Assembly (NCBI RefSeq): GCF_002251385.1
Contig: NZ_NPJJ01000032.1
Coordinates: 1 to 64,000 of the forward strand
DNA from: Prevotella sp. P5-108
GTDB taxonomy: Bacteria > Bacteroidota > Bacteroidia > Bacteroidales > Bacteroidaceae
DNA length: 64,000 bases
Reading direction: 5' to 3'
Translations under genes and position numbers: made by a program
Shown here: positions 36,555 through 46,244 of the stretch, one piece after another
Layout of the letters: the number at the start of each line of letters is the position of its first letter
Numbering within the stretch: the stretch's first letter is position 1
Notes under the pieces: generated by a model
Seen by the model: only the letters and a program-made list of their open reading frames with translations
The model's database searches: none
Told to the model about the DNA's origin: nothing

Positions 36555-37451
36555 TTATACTTTCAATTTGGATATGGATATGCGCTTGATTTCTTCCTCA
36601 ATGGCTTTGGGGTCATTGCCGCAACGCTTCTTGACCTCATAGACTTTGGCATCGGCAAGAGTACGATACCACCATCCTTGCAGAAAATGCCAGAGAAATC
36701 CCTCCTTGCCATCGAGGAAACCCAATCGGAAGAAATAACGATAAACAAACAGGGCAAAAGCACGCCAGAACAATGGGAGACGGGCGTATTTGAGTTTCTT
36801 GGCACGCACACCGGCTGAATGGGTGCCAATATTAAGAATCTGTTGGGGGCTATGCTTCTGACACTCTATGGTCAGCAGTTCGATGGCTTCGCGCGTGGCA
36901 TACCAGTTGTGCTTGGCCGTCCACTCGGTAAGCGTCATCAGGCTGGCATTGTAGAAGGGATATGTCATATCGGCCGTCGTACCCTCCGTGAGATAGATAT
37001 GTTCGTCCATCAGCTTGTCCTCTATTCTCGCCTTGCCATACCTGAACAGGCGCAACAGTACCAACGGAATGATGCCATGATTGATTTCACGGCCCATGAA
37101 ATTATAGAGACATCTCAAGGTATAGCCATTGACTCCCGAAGGGGTGGCAGGCAATCGGCGTTCTATCTCGTCTATCAGCTTGTCAGTGAGATATTCGTCG
37201 GCATCCAATCGCAAGACCCACTCGGTAGTAATAGGAAGATTGTCCAACGCCCACTGAAACTGCTTGGCGTGAGACTGAAACTCATGCCTCACGGCTACCG
37301 CTCCCATCTGCGTGGCCAGTTCTACCGTGCGGTCGGTACTATAACTGTCAACAACATACACCGTACGGGCAAACTTCTGGGCATTCTGCATTACCCTTGC
37401 GATATGCCGCTCTTCGTTGAGCGTAAGGATGATTACGGATATATCTTGCAT
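36555..37451 (-). CDS. Glycosyltransferase family 2, WaaE-like
   Basis: The 298-aa enzyme has VIILTLNEERHIARVMQNA (6-24), VVDSYSTDRTVELA (33-46) and WVLRLDADEYLTD with the DXD motif near 81-89. This layout and the long helical C-terminus match the WaaE/KdtX group, which attach sugars to inner core LPS or O-units. It starts four bases after the acetyltransferase gene upstream, so translation is probably coupled. Confidence 0.88.
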   Translation of the reverse strand: MQDISVIILTLNEERHIARVMQNAQKFARTVYVVDSYSTDRTVELATQMGAVAVRHEFQSHAKQFQWALDNLPITTEWVLRLDADEYLTDKLIDEIERRLPATPSGVNGYTLRCLYNFMGREINHGIIPLVLLRLFRYGKARIEDKLMDEHIYLTEGTTADMTYPFYNASLMTLTEWTAKHNWYATREAIELLTIECQKHSPQQILNIGTHSAGVRAKKLKYARLPLFWRAFALFVYRYFFRLGFLDGKEGFLWHFLQGWWYRTLADAKVYEVKKRCGNDPKAIEEEIKRISISKLKV

Positions 37452-37455
37452 AGAG

Positions 37456-38019
37456 TCAGTTGTTTAATACACGTTTCTTGATAAATCGGGCAGGATTGCC
37501 ACCTACTACGGTCCATGCCTCGACATCTCTGAACACACAGGCCCGAGCTCCCACTACGGCACCCTCGCCAATGGTCACCCCTTTACCGATAAAACACCCC
37601 GCAGCCACCCACACGGAATGTTCAATCCTGATGGGGGCGGTTATCAATGGATTGGTCGATTGGCTAATGTCATGGGATGCGGTAAAGAGTTGGCTTCCCT
37701 GGGATATCACGACATTGTCGGCGATGGTCACCACATCCTTATTATATATCTCGACACGAGGGGCCAGACAGCTGTGGTCTCCGACCTGCAGATTCCATGG
37801 CGCCCAGATTTTGCACGATGGATAGATGTCGGCCGTAGACGACACGCGCGCACCAAAAAGCCTCAACAGCCAAATGCGCAACAGATTGAAGCAAGGCAAA
37901 GCCAAGCATCTGAACAAAGTCATATTGACCAATCGCCACAGAAGCTGTTTCTTGTGGTGGGGCTTAACCTCACTGTAATGTGAGAGATCTACATGCTTTA
38001 TTTCTTCCATCTTCTTCAT
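37456..38019 (-). CDS. WcaF-like O-acetyltransferase (left-handed beta helix)
   Basis: The 187-aa protein has hexapeptide-repeat sequence from about residue 75 on (VSSTADIYPSCKIWAPWN, GDHSCLAPRVEIYN, ITIGEGAVVGARACVF-like steps) and ends NPARFIKKRVL, as in colanic acid acetyltransferase WcaF/LacA-type enzymes. It would transfer acetyl from acetyl-CoA to a sugar of the growing unit. Start and the stop of the upstream polymerase gene overlap by four bases. Confidence 0.85.
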   Translation of the reverse strand: MKKMEEIKHVDLSHYSEVKPHHKKQLLWRLVNMTLFRCLALPCFNLLRIWLLRLFGARVSSTADIYPSCKIWAPWNLQVGDHSCLAPRVEIYNKDVVTIADNVVISQGSQLFTASHDISQSTNPLITAPIRIEHSVWVAAGCFIGKGVTIGEGAVVGARACVFRDVEAWTVVGGNPARFIKKRVLNN

Positions 38020-39302
38020 TGATTATCATTCTCAATATACCCGTAACGGTAAGCCAAATCCGGATATTGCATCATCTTATAGATATAATAAATACAAGCA
38101 AAATAGAGAACAAACTGGAATCTCATCGAAGATATGGGCGAGAACAGGCTATCCCATATCAATCCGATTAGGCTGCTGGTTAGCACAAAACTGAATATGC
38201 TCTGGCGACGCAAGGCAATGACGCCACATCGGATGAAGAATGCGATAATCAGGACAGACAGCAGCATGGCCAAGACACCATTGTATACGCCATAACCCAC
38301 TATGACCGAGTGGGTAGGTATGACATCTATATTCAGCTTGCGCTTATCTATGCGGGCGCCCTGTATCTCCAGCAACATCGTGTTATAGTACATTCCCGGG
38401 TCACGCGCCCATGCACCCCATCCCACCCAAGGAGAGTCGGCAAAGGCATTGAGTCCTACGAAGGGCTCGGTACGTCCTATCTTGAGCAACTCCAGCACAT
38501 TGTATGGATTGTCCATCTTGGCTATCTGCGTGTGAGCATTGCCTCCATATATCTTGCCCGACAACACGCTGTCAACATACATCTTGTAGGAATAGGCACC
38601 AACAGCAAGGACCAAAGCGGCTCCCACAAATACCTTCTTCTTGTTCCACCTTATGCGCTCGTACAGAAACAGGGGGATCAAGCCACTGACAAGGAGTATA
38701 AGTCCATTGCCTCGCGCGCCAAGCACGATGGAAATCGCTCCGAGGGCGATAAACACGATTGACGCCTTAAGGTTTTTGAATCCCAACCAAACCGACAGCA
38801 GGACAGCAGCGCTGTTGATGAGTGGGCTTATCTTGAACTTGAAATAAGCCATGGCTATTCCCTCGCCAGACTTGACATCCTGAAAATCAACATCCATCTC
38901 TCCAAGTCCGAAGAAATCGTTGACTCTGAAAAACAAGATATTAGCTATCAACGTGCCCACCAGGAAGAAGACTATGTTGGACCTATTCTTGAAAAACAAG
39001 CCCAAGACAAACAAGAACTTCAGATAACACATCGCCGTGACGGCCACTCCCCTGGCAGCATTCTGCAAAGAGTTGTCCACAAGTGTCTCGCTGACAATCT
39101 GGACAACCAACAAGGCTGCGAAACACTTGGAGAGTCTCATTATCTCGGCATCATGCTGGAAGACACCTAATCCGCGGTTCTTCATCACATAAAGCCAGAA
39201 ATAGAAAATCACAAAGATATCAAAGGCAGAGACGTTTCCAACGAATTCAAAACGAATCTGGTCGAGTATACAGAGGATGACTATGGAAACAAAATTCATC
39301 AT
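38016..39302 (-). CDS. O-antigen polymerase/ligase-like membrane protein
   Basis: The 428-aa protein has about ten to eleven membrane helices and one large periplasmic loop (about 255-340) before the last helices, the layout of Wzy polymerases and WaaL ligases. Several features (SGLIPLFLYERIRW, GWGAWARDPGMYYN, HSVIVGYGVYNGVLAMLL near 325-342) fit the O-antigen ligase superfamily. It sits between flippase and acetyltransferase with 4-bp overlaps on both sides. Polymerase versus ligase cannot be decided from sequence alone. Confidence 0.75.
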   Translation of the reverse strand: MMNFVSIVILCILDQIRFEFVGNVSAFDIFVIFYFWLYVMKNRGLGVFQHDAEIMRLSKCFAALLVVQIVSETLVDNSLQNAARGVAVTAMCYLKFLFVLGLFFKNRSNIVFFLVGTLIANILFFRVNDFFGLGEMDVDFQDVKSGEGIAMAYFKFKISPLINSAAVLLSVWLGFKNLKASIVFIALGAISIVLGARGNGLILLVSGLIPLFLYERIRWNKKKVFVGAALVLAVGAYSYKMYVDSVLSGKIYGGNAHTQIAKMDNPYNVLELLKIGRTEPFVGLNAFADSPWVGWGAWARDPGMYYNTMLLEIQGARIDKRKLNIDVIPTHSVIVGYGVYNGVLAMLLSVLIIAFFIRCGVIALRRQSIFSFVLTSSLIGLIWDSLFSPISSMRFQFVLYFACIYYIYKMMQYPDLAYRYGYIENDNQ

Positions 39303-40846
39303 CTCCCACCCTCCTTGTTATGGTTAAACCTGTCGGCAATCATTGCAAACAGCCTGCTACGCTCTTGCCTGTTGACACAGACCAACATAAAAAGCGCGGG
39401 GACCACCAGGGCAATAGCCAACACAACGGCTACAAGCCCAAGGAGCGAGTCGCCGACATACAGATGGATGACGCTGACAATGACATAAGACGCTGCTGTC
39501 AGCACAACTGCCCCCGTCAGTACCTTAGTGATATAATCGCGATAGCTCACACCCACCATCCGATGCAAGAAGAAGACGCGCACCATCTGGGTCATTCCAA
39601 AGACTATCGCCAAAACCAAATAGGCGCTTTGCGGAGCTGCTCCCATATACAACACTATTAGGGCAACGGGAAGCACCAAAAGCAGGGTTATGGCCTCTGC
39701 CACCTGATAGCGCTTCACGGTGCCTGTGGCTTGGATAGCAGTGTTGACTGGCGCGGCAAGTGCATTGACCAGTGTGGCCCAAAGCATCATCTGCAGCAAG
39801 GCCGAAGTGGTGGCGGGCACCTCCACCAACCATATTCCAAGCAGATAGTCGGGCATAATCAGAAATGGCAATGAAACCATCAGCATGATACCCACCGAGA
39901 GTTTGGAACTGTAATAGACCAGCTGGGCCATCGCTCCACGGTTCTCTTCTGCATAATACTTGGTAATCTGAGGCTTGGCAGCCATCATAAAGTTTGCACC
40001 AAAAGTGGAAAGTGAAGCATTGACCTGCTGGACGAGCGCATTGGCCGCATTGACGACAGGGCCGAAAAACAGATTGAAGAGTATGGGGATGCCCTGGGTA
40101 TGCGCCACATAAGCAAAGGCTCCTGTGAGCGACCAACCGGAAAATCCCAACATCTCGACGAGCAGAGACTTATCCCTCGGCTCACGCGTCATCAATATAG
40201 AGAAATGCTTCTTGCAGAAATACCCGTAATACACGCGCACCCCGACCTGTATCAGACATAGCAATACGGCATAGGCTACGAGGCGGTCGCCGCCCCAAGC
40301 CAACAGGACAAAAGCCGTCGCAAGGACGGCTAACGACTGCACCACAGAGATATACGCAAAGACGACCATACGCTCGTATGAGATGATGAGCGCATTGTAA
40401 GGCAGGCTCAACACGTCGATGACAGCGGCAACTATCGTAAGTTGGCAGACAATATTGGCTGCCAACAATCTGCTCTCGGGGATATAAAGCACATAATTGA
40501 CAAAAACGACACCGACAATCTCGCCCAACGCAAATATCAATAACGCCAGCAAAGCAAAGATATACCTGCTGGTAGCAAACACGCGGCGAAGCATCACGTC
40601 ATCGCCCTTGCCCATATAAAAGTTGAGGAAACGCTGAGCGGCATTGACCAAAGAAGCATTGATGAAGACAAAGAATGTCACAACGCCTCCCACAACGCTG
40701 TAAATACCATAGTCGACCACGCCCAAAGCTTCAAGAATGAGTCGGCTGGAATATATTCCCACCGCAATAGTCAAAAACATACGCGCGCTCAATGCGAGTG
40801 TATTCTTAGCTATTCGTTGGTTGTTATGTAGGGTTGACTCAGTCAT
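39299..40846 (-). CDS. Polysaccharide flippase (second Wzx-like)
   Basis: Starting at 40846 (MTESTLHNNQRIAKNTLALS) gives a 515-aa protein with about 14 membrane helices. It belongs to the LPS/polysaccharide biosynthesis flippase group within the MVF/MATE-like superfamily. SSRLILEALGVVDYGIYSVVGG near 33-54 is typical. It is the first gene of a six-gene minus operon, preceded by a TACCTTTG promoter element. It is distinct in sequence and base composition from the flippase at 0.7-2.0 kb, so it serves a different glycan. Confidence 0.85.
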   Translation of the reverse strand: MTESTLHNNQRIAKNTLALSARMFLTIAVGIYSSRLILEALGVVDYGIYSVVGGVVTFFVFINASLVNAAQRFLNFYMGKGDDVMLRRVFATSRYIFALLALLIFALGEIVGVVFVNYVLYIPESRLLAANIVCQLTIVAAVIDVLSLPYNALIISYERMVVFAYISVVQSLAVLATAFVLLAWGGDRLVAYAVLLCLIQVGVRVYYGYFCKKHFSILMTREPRDKSLLVEMLGFSGWSLTGAFAYVAHTQGIPILFNLFFGPVVNAANALVQQVNASLSTFGANFMMAAKPQITKYYAEENRGAMAQLVYYSSKLSVGIMLMVSLPFLIMPDYLLGIWLVEVPATTSALLQMMLWATLVNALAAPVNTAIQATGTVKRYQVAEAITLLLVLPVALIVLYMGAAPQSAYLVLAIVFGMTQMVRVFFLHRMVGVSYRDYITKVLTGAVVLTAASYVIVSVIHLYVGDSLLGLVAVVLAIALVVPALFMLVCVNRQERSRLFAMIADRFNHNKEGGR

Positions 40847-40941
40847 AATCAAGGCATGTTCATGCTTGTGCGACACAAGACAGGCACTTGCATAGATTGC
40901 TTGCACAATCCCAACCCCATCTATCTGTCGGCTATCGCATA

Positions 40942-40949
40942 CAAAGGTA
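40942..40949 (-). promoter_or_regulatory. -7 element of the second glycan operon
   Basis: The minus strand reads TACCTTTG about 95 nt upstream of the flippase start. The spacing to a possible TTTG (40967-40964) is only 14 bp, shorter than ideal. Confidence 0.4.
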
Positions 40950-41025
40950 CAATTTATAAATGACAAAAAATCACATTTCCTTGATTTTTCATAGTCTTTT
41001 CGTTAACTATTTAAGTTTAATTTTA

Positions 41026-41033
41026 TAACTTTG
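41026..41033 (+). promoter_or_regulatory. -7 element of fmt-tsaC-clc
   Basis: TAACTTTG lies 20 bp before the fmt ATG. The -33 region is only weakly matched. Confidence 0.45.
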
Positions 41034-41053
41034 CCCTCAAACAAAGGACAACA

Positions 41054-42034
41054 ATGGATAAAAGTACACTCAGAATAGTATTTATGGGTACTCCCGAATT
41101 TGCAGTAGAGTCATTGCAAACATTGGTAGAGGGAGGATATAATGTGGTAGCAGTAGTAACCCAGCCCGACAAGCCTGTAGGCCGTCATCAAGACACGCTA
41201 CAGGCTTCGCCAGTTAAAAGATATGCATTGGAACACAGTATCCCCGTGCTCCAACCGGTCAAAATGAAAGACGAGTCATTCATCGAACAGCTTCGCAGTT
41301 TCAACGCCGACATCCAGGCTGTCGTTGCCTTCCGCATGCTGCCCGAAGTGGTATGGGGGATGCCCAGATTTGGCACCTTCAACGTGCATGCTGCCCTCTT
41401 GCCGCAATACCGCGGCGCTGCCCCCATCAACTGGGCGGTAATCAATGGAGAGACTCAGACCGGTGTAACAACTTTCTTCTTGGACAAGGACATTGATACA
41501 GGTAGAATCATCGACAAGAAGACCTTTGACATACCTGATGATGCTGACGTTGAATATGTCTATGACGGCCTGATGCGTCTTGGTGCCCAACTGTGCAAAG
41601 AGACGATAGACAAGGTCATCGAGTGTGACGGAGACGTGCCCTCCGTTGCCCAAGAAGACAACGACTGTCTGAAACCGGCACCCAAGATATTCAAAGAAAC
41701 ATGTGAGATAAATTGGAATCAACCAGCCAAGCAAGTATATGACTTCATCCGAGGACTGTCGCCCTATCCAGGAGCATGGTCATCGTTGGAGCAATCGGTT
41801 GAGGCGTCAGCCAAGAACAAACTGGTGCTCAAAGTATTCAAGACCGCAAAAACAGGAAGAACTACTGGACAAAAGGCGGGAACAATCATGGTCGAAGGCA
41901 AACAGATGTTCATCGCCTGCGCCGACGAATGGCTGGAGATTGTCAACCTGCAGATTTCCGGCAAGAAGCGTATGAATGCAAACGATTTTCTTAATGGCAT
42001 GCGTACCATCGAGGACTATCATTGCACAAAGTAA
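41054..42034 (+). CDS. fmt: Methionyl-tRNA formyltransferase
   Basis: The 326-aa enzyme formylates initiator Met-tRNA using 10-formyl-THF. VFMGTPEFAVESLQTL opens the formyltransferase fold. FNVHAALLPQYRGAAPINWA (near 112-131) holds the catalytic His and the folate loop, and the C-terminal domain for tRNA binding starts near 210. First of a likely three-gene operon with tsaC and the chloride channel (spacings 7 and 13 bp). Confidence 0.96.
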   Translation: MDKSTLRIVFMGTPEFAVESLQTLVEGGYNVVAVVTQPDKPVGRHQDTLQASPVKRYALEHSIPVLQPVKMKDESFIEQLRSFNADIQAVVAFRMLPEVVWGMPRFGTFNVHAALLPQYRGAAPINWAVINGETQTGVTTFFLDKDIDTGRIIDKKTFDIPDDADVEYVYDGLMRLGAQLCKETIDKVIECDGDVPSVAQEDNDCLKPAPKIFKETCEINWNQPAKQVYDFIRGLSPYPGAWSSLEQSVEASAKNKLVLKVFKTAKTGRTTGQKAGTIMVEGKQMFIACADEWLEIVNLQISGKKRMNANDFLNGMRTIEDYHCTK

Positions 42035-42041
42035 AATAATT

Positions 42042-42611
42042 ATGAAACAAGCAGAAGATATAAAGAATGCAGTTGAGGTGCTGCGCCGTGGAGGTGTAAT
42101 ACTCTATCCTACGGACACCGTGTGGGGCATAGGCTGCGACGCCACCAATGCAGAAGCGGTGGCCAAGGTGTATAAAATCAAGCAACGTGACGACTCCAAG
42201 GCCATGATATGCCTTGTCGACTCAGACGCCCGATTGCAACGCTATGTACGTGAAGTGCCGGCTGTGGCATGGGACCTGTTTGAACTGGCAGACAAGCCTA
42301 CCACCGTAATCCTTGACGGTGCTGTGAACCTGGCTCCCAATCTTATAGCCGAAGACGGTTCCATCGCTATGCGCATCACTCGCGAAGAGTTTTCCAAAGA
42401 ACTGTGCTTCCGTTTCCAGAAGGCCTTGGTAAGCACCAGCGCCAATATAAGCGGACAGCCAGCCGCCGCGAACTATTGCGACATATCACAAGAGATACTC
42501 GACGCCGTCGATTATGTTTGCTTCTCACGCCGCCAAGAACACAAGCCTCATACACCTTCGAGCATCATCAAACTCGCATTGGACGGAGAGGTTAAAATCA
42601 TAAGAAAATAA
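42042..42611 (+). CDS. tsaC: Threonylcarbamoyl-AMP synthase (Sua5/YciO/YrdC)
   Basis: Starting at 42042 gives 189 aa. The YrdC fold is shown by GGVILYPTDTVWGIGCDA (18-35), the KxR...SK-type substrate site (YKIKQRDDSKAMICL) and ALVSTSANISGQP near 140-152. It makes L-threonylcarbamoyladenylate for the t6A modification of ANN-decoding tRNAs. The 65-bp longer reading would overlap fmt and is rejected. Confidence 0.93.
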   Translation: MKQAEDIKNAVEVLRRGGVILYPTDTVWGIGCDATNAEAVAKVYKIKQRDDSKAMICLVDSDARLQRYVREVPAVAWDLFELADKPTTVILDGAVNLAPNLIAEDGSIAMRITREEFSKELCFRFQKALVSTSANISGQPAAANYCDISQEILDAVDYVCFSRRQEHKPHTPSSIIKLALDGEVKIIRK

Positions 42612-42624
42612 GCAATCACGGACG

Positions 42625-44430
42625 ATGACAAACGTAGCTACAGAATCAGACAAAACGATAATATCCAAGTTGGTAAAGTGGAACAAACAGCACTTGTCCG
42701 ATAGGCAGAGCACATTGATTCTGTCATTCTTTATCGGTCTCTTTGCTGCCATCGCCGCTTATATCCTGCATAGTATAATCAAGGAAATCCAGCACTTGCT
42801 TACCACAGGATTTACGATTACCAGCTACAACTGGCTATACTTGCTTTTCCCTGTCATAGGTATATACCTTACCTCGCTGTTTATCAAGTACATCGTCAAA
42901 GACAATATCTCTCACGGTATCACGCGTGTACTCTACGCCATATCGACCAAGAACAGCCACCTGAAGTCACACAACTGCTGGTCATCGGTGGTGGCGTCGG
43001 CTATCACCATCGGCTTTGGCGGTTCGGTAGGAGCCGAGGCGCCTATTGTACTTACCGGTTCTGCCATCGGCAGCAATCTTGGACAGATGTTCCATCTTGA
43101 GAAAAAGAACCTTATCCTTCTCGTCGGATGTGGCGCAGCTGCTGCCATTGCCGGAATCTTCAAGGCCCCTATTGCCGGGCTGGTTTTCACTCTTGAAGTA
43201 TTGATGGTTGACTTGTCTATGGCGTCGTTGCTGCCAATCCTCACCTCATGCGTAACCGCCACTTGCTTCTCCTATATTTTTATGGGAGGCAGTGCCCTCT
43301 TCAATTTCCATCTTGACAGCATGTGGGGACTGGACCGCGTTCCCTCCGACATACTCCTTGGCATGTTCTGCGGACTGATAAGTCTCTACTTTATGCGTAC
43401 AATGACCGCATGCGAGAACTGCTTTGCCCAACTTGCCAAACGGCCATACCTGAGATTGCTTGCTGGTGGTATGGTGCTAAGTCCGCTCATCTTCCTTTTC
43501 CCCTCACTCTATGGAGAAGGATACAGCGCCATCAACACACTGCTTAACGGAAGCACACCCGAAGAGTGGAATCACGTCATGGACAACTCTCTCTTCTATG
43601 GGCATGGCGACCTGCTGGTCGTTTATGTCGGATTGGTATTGCTGACCAAAGTCTTTGCCACATCAGCCACCAATGGCGGTGGCGGCTGCGGTGGTACCTT
43701 TGCGCCATCCCTGTTTATCGGCGGATTCAGCGGCTTCTTCTTTGCGCGAATATGGAACATGTATCAACTGGGCCCCTACGCTCCCGAGAAGAACTTCACG
43801 CTATTGGGTATGGCAGGAGTGATGGCAGGAGTGATGCACGCCCCGCTTACGGGAATATTCCTTATCGCCGAACTTACCGGTGGCTACCAGCTCTTCATGC
43901 CACTTATCATTGTGAGTGTAGTTTCCACCCTTACCATCAGCATCTTTGAGCCACACAGCATCTATGCCATGCGATTGGCACGACAGGGAAAACTGCTCAC
44001 CCACCATACCGACAAATCAATCCTTACCCTGATGAGGCTTGACAGTCTTATCGAACGCGAGTACACATCCGTCACGCCCGACATGCCACTCAGCAAACTG
44101 GTGAGAGCATACAGCGACAGCCATACCAGTTTCCTTCCCGTGTTGGACAAAGGCGGAACCCTACTGGGAGAAGTCAACATGACACGCAACCGACATATCA
44201 TCTTCAGAACAGAGCTGTACAATCGGTTCAGAGTAGAGCAACTTATGTCCGACTGTCCTGCCAAGATTGGCGAAAACGACCCAATGGACGAGGCCATGCA
44301 TAAATTTGAAAACACCAATGCCCAGTATCTCCCTGTAGTCGATGTCAATAACCGTCTGGTAGGCTACATCGACCGCACGCGAATGTATTCGCTATATCGC
44401 AAAATGGTTGCAGACTTCTCGGCAGAATAA
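42625..44430 (+). CDS. ClC-family chloride channel/antiporter with CBS pair
   Basis: The 601-aa protein has the ClC membrane domain (about 30-440) with GSVGAEAPIVLTGSAIGSNL, equivalent to the GxEGP gate (the Glu is kept; the following Gly is Ala here). It also has GGGCGGTFAPSLFIGG for the anion pathway. Two CBS domains (about 465-595) form a regulatory tail. The gating Glu suggests H+/Cl- exchange is possible. Third gene of the fmt operon, followed by a hairpin terminator. Confidence 0.93.
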   Translation: MTNVATESDKTIISKLVKWNKQHLSDRQSTLILSFFIGLFAAIAAYILHSIIKEIQHLLTTGFTITSYNWLYLLFPVIGIYLTSLFIKYIVKDNISHGITRVLYAISTKNSHLKSHNCWSSVVASAITIGFGGSVGAEAPIVLTGSAIGSNLGQMFHLEKKNLILLVGCGAAAAIAGIFKAPIAGLVFTLEVLMVDLSMASLLPILTSCVTATCFSYIFMGGSALFNFHLDSMWGLDRVPSDILLGMFCGLISLYFMRTMTACENCFAQLAKRPYLRLLAGGMVLSPLIFLFPSLYGEGYSAINTLLNGSTPEEWNHVMDNSLFYGHGDLLVVYVGLVLLTKVFATSATNGGGGCGGTFAPSLFIGGFSGFFFARIWNMYQLGPYAPEKNFTLLGMAGVMAGVMHAPLTGIFLIAELTGGYQLFMPLIIVSVVSTLTISIFEPHSIYAMRLARQGKLLTHHTDKSILTLMRLDSLIEREYTSVTPDMPLSKLVRAYSDSHTSFLPVLDKGGTLLGEVNMTRNRHIIFRTELYNRFRVEQLMSDCPAKIGENDPMDEAMHKFENTNAQYLPVVDVNNRLVGYIDRTRMYSLYRKMVADFSAE

Positions 44431-44474
44431 GAAACCAAAGATATACAAAATCTTCCCATTCCTCAACATCATCA

Positions 44475-44506
44475 TAGGGTCTTTTACGATAAAAGGCCCT
44501 ATTTTT
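44475..44506 (+). terminator. Terminator of the fmt-tsaC-clc operon
   Basis: AGGGTCTTTTA pairs with TAAAAGGCCCT (one mismatch) around a CGA loop, followed by ATTTTTA. Confidence 0.75.
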
Positions 44507-44581
44507 ATACCTATTTATAATATATAGGGCAATAACGGAAAAATAATTACAAAGTCTGGCCGATAATAATTACTTTATTGC

Positions 44582-44589
44582 TAACTTTG
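44582..44589 (+). promoter_or_regulatory. -7 element of the secreted nuclease gene
   Basis: TAACTTTG lies 30 bp before the ATG at 44619; no strong -33. Confidence 0.45.
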
Positions 44590-44618
44590 CAGAGTTTTAC
44601 GTTTAATCAAAAAAGAGA

Positions 44619-46229
44619 ATGTTAAGGTTTAGAAAAATTACATTGGTCACCACCATGTTGGCTCTGGTGCTCCACGCCTTTGCACAGGGGCCCAACAACA
44701 GTGGAACTTACTACCAGGCTGCCACTGGTAAGAAAGGTGCCGCACTGAAAACAGCACTCTACTCCATTATCAGCAATCACAGAACCATAAGCTACGATGG
44801 TTTGCTGAGCTACTATGAAAAGACCGACAAACGTGCCGACGGGAAACTGTGGGACATGTACTCTTGTACCACCAACTACACTTTCAGAGACAATGCCGGA
44901 GGGTACAAGAAAGAAGGCGACTGCTGGAACCGTGAACACTCGGTGCCACAAAGTTGGTTCGGCAAAGCCTCGCCTATGAAATCAGACATTGTCCATGTGG
45001 TTCCCACCGATGGTTATGTCAACAATCGAAGAGGCAACCTTCCCTTTGGTGAAACCCGAAAGCCAACTTACAGTTCAAACGGCGGTTTCTGCAAAGTAGG
45101 TCCTTGCTCTACCGAAGGCTATTCGGGTACTGTATTCGAGCCCAACGACGAATACAAAGGCGACTTTGCACGTATCTATTTCTATATGGCCACTTGCTAC
45201 GAAAACAAGATTTCGTCATGGTCCAACACTGCGGTATTTGCCGGCAACAAATACCCTGCCTACAAGTCATGGTTTATCAAGATGCTACTGCGCTGGGCGA
45301 AGCAAGATCCCGTAAGCAAGAAAGAGATAGACCGCAACAATGCCGTGTATGGCTGCCAGCAAAACCGCAATCCCTTCGTCGATTATCCTGGACTGGAGGA
45401 ATATATCTGGGGCGGAAAGCAGAATGTCGCTTTCAGCTATGACAACTATGACAACAGCACCGATCCAGGTACTGACCCAGACCCTAACCCCGATCCTGAC
45501 CCCAATCCTGACCCGGACCCAGATCCCAACCCGGACCCAGATCCTAATCCGGACCCAGACCCCAATCCGGACCCAGACCCCAATCCTAATGGCGTTGTCT
45601 TTACGTTAGTCAAGTCTGAAACAGAGATTAATGCCGGTTCGTATTATATCTTGGTATTCCCAGGCAACGACAAGGTAAAATCATGCGCACTGTCAGACCT
45701 TACCGATGGCAAGAACTTCTATACTTCTGCCGACGTAACTATCGGATCCGACGAGACTATCACAACTACCGTAGACGAAAAGGGCAAGCCCCACCAGCTG
45801 CTTCTTGGCGGAACCAAGGGCGCCTACACCATCTACGACGTCATGGGCAAAGTATATCTTTCACAGACCAGCAATGACAATAAGCTCTACACCGCTACTA
45901 CAACATCCGACAACAAGACGAAATGGTCTATCAGCGTAGAGACCGGTTACAGCCATATCACCAATAACAACTGGACCTCACGCGAGATACAGTTCAATGC
46001 CAACAGTCCACGCTTCGCCTGCTACACAGGCAGCCAGAAAGACCTGATGCTCTACCGCCGCACAGTAACCGACGGCATTGACACACCCACCACGTGGCAA
46101 CCTACAAGAGTAACGGTATACTCTATCACCGGTATTGCCGTGCGCCGCAATGTCGAGCGTTCGGAAGCACTTACAGGTTTGCCCAAAGGCATCTACATAC
46201 TCAATGGCAAGAAAGTTGTAGTCAACTGA
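44619..46229 (+). CDS. Secreted endonuclease I with DPNP linker and C-terminal sorting tail
   Basis: The 536-aa protein has a signal peptide (1-22, ending AFAQ) and an endonuclease I (PF04231) domain (about 40-270) with CWNREHSVPQSWFG, VHVVPTDGYVNNRRGNLPFG and a run of aromatic residues near the end. A 45-residue Asp-Pro-Asn-Pro linker (about 283-328) follows, then a beta-rich domain. The last 60 residues include VTVYSITGIAVRR and LPKGIYILNGKK, a Por/type IX-like sorting domain of Prevotellaceae. Likely exported and cell-attached, degrading extracellular DNA or RNA. Related proteins include Bsn and EndA. Confidence 0.88.
   Translation: MLRFRKITLVTTMLALVLHAFAQGPNNSGTYYQAATGKKGAALKTALYSIISNHRTISYDGLLSYYEKTDKRADGKLWDMYSCTTNYTFRDNAGGYKKEGDCWNREHSVPQSWFGKASPMKSDIVHVVPTDGYVNNRRGNLPFGETRKPTYSSNGGFCKVGPCSTEGYSGTVFEPNDEYKGDFARIYFYMATCYENKISSWSNTAVFAGNKYPAYKSWFIKMLLRWAKQDPVSKKEIDRNNAVYGCQQNRNPFVDYPGLEEYIWGGKQNVAFSYDNYDNSTDPGTDPDPNPDPDPNPDPDPDPNPDPDPNPDPDPNPDPDPNPNGVVFTLVKSETEINAGSYYILVFPGNDKVKSCALSDLTDGKNFYTSADVTIGSDETITTTVDEKGKPHQLLLGGTKGAYTIYDVMGKVYLSQTSNDNKLYTATTTSDNKTKWSISVETGYSHITNNNWTSREIQFNANSPRFACYTGSQKDLMLYRRTVTDGIDTPTTWQPTRVTVYSITGIAVRRNVERSEALTGLPKGIYILNGKKVVVN
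45466..45592 (+). repeat. DNA repeat encoding the Asp-Pro-Asn-Pro linker
   Basis: About ten imperfect 12-bp units (GACCCAGACCCT, GATCCTGACCCC and similar) alternate GAC/GAT and CCC/CCA/CCT/CCG codons. Synonymous variation shows the array is not freshly expanded. It could still vary in length between strains in whole codons. Confidence 0.85.
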
Positions 46230-46244
46230 CACGCAGCCTATCAT

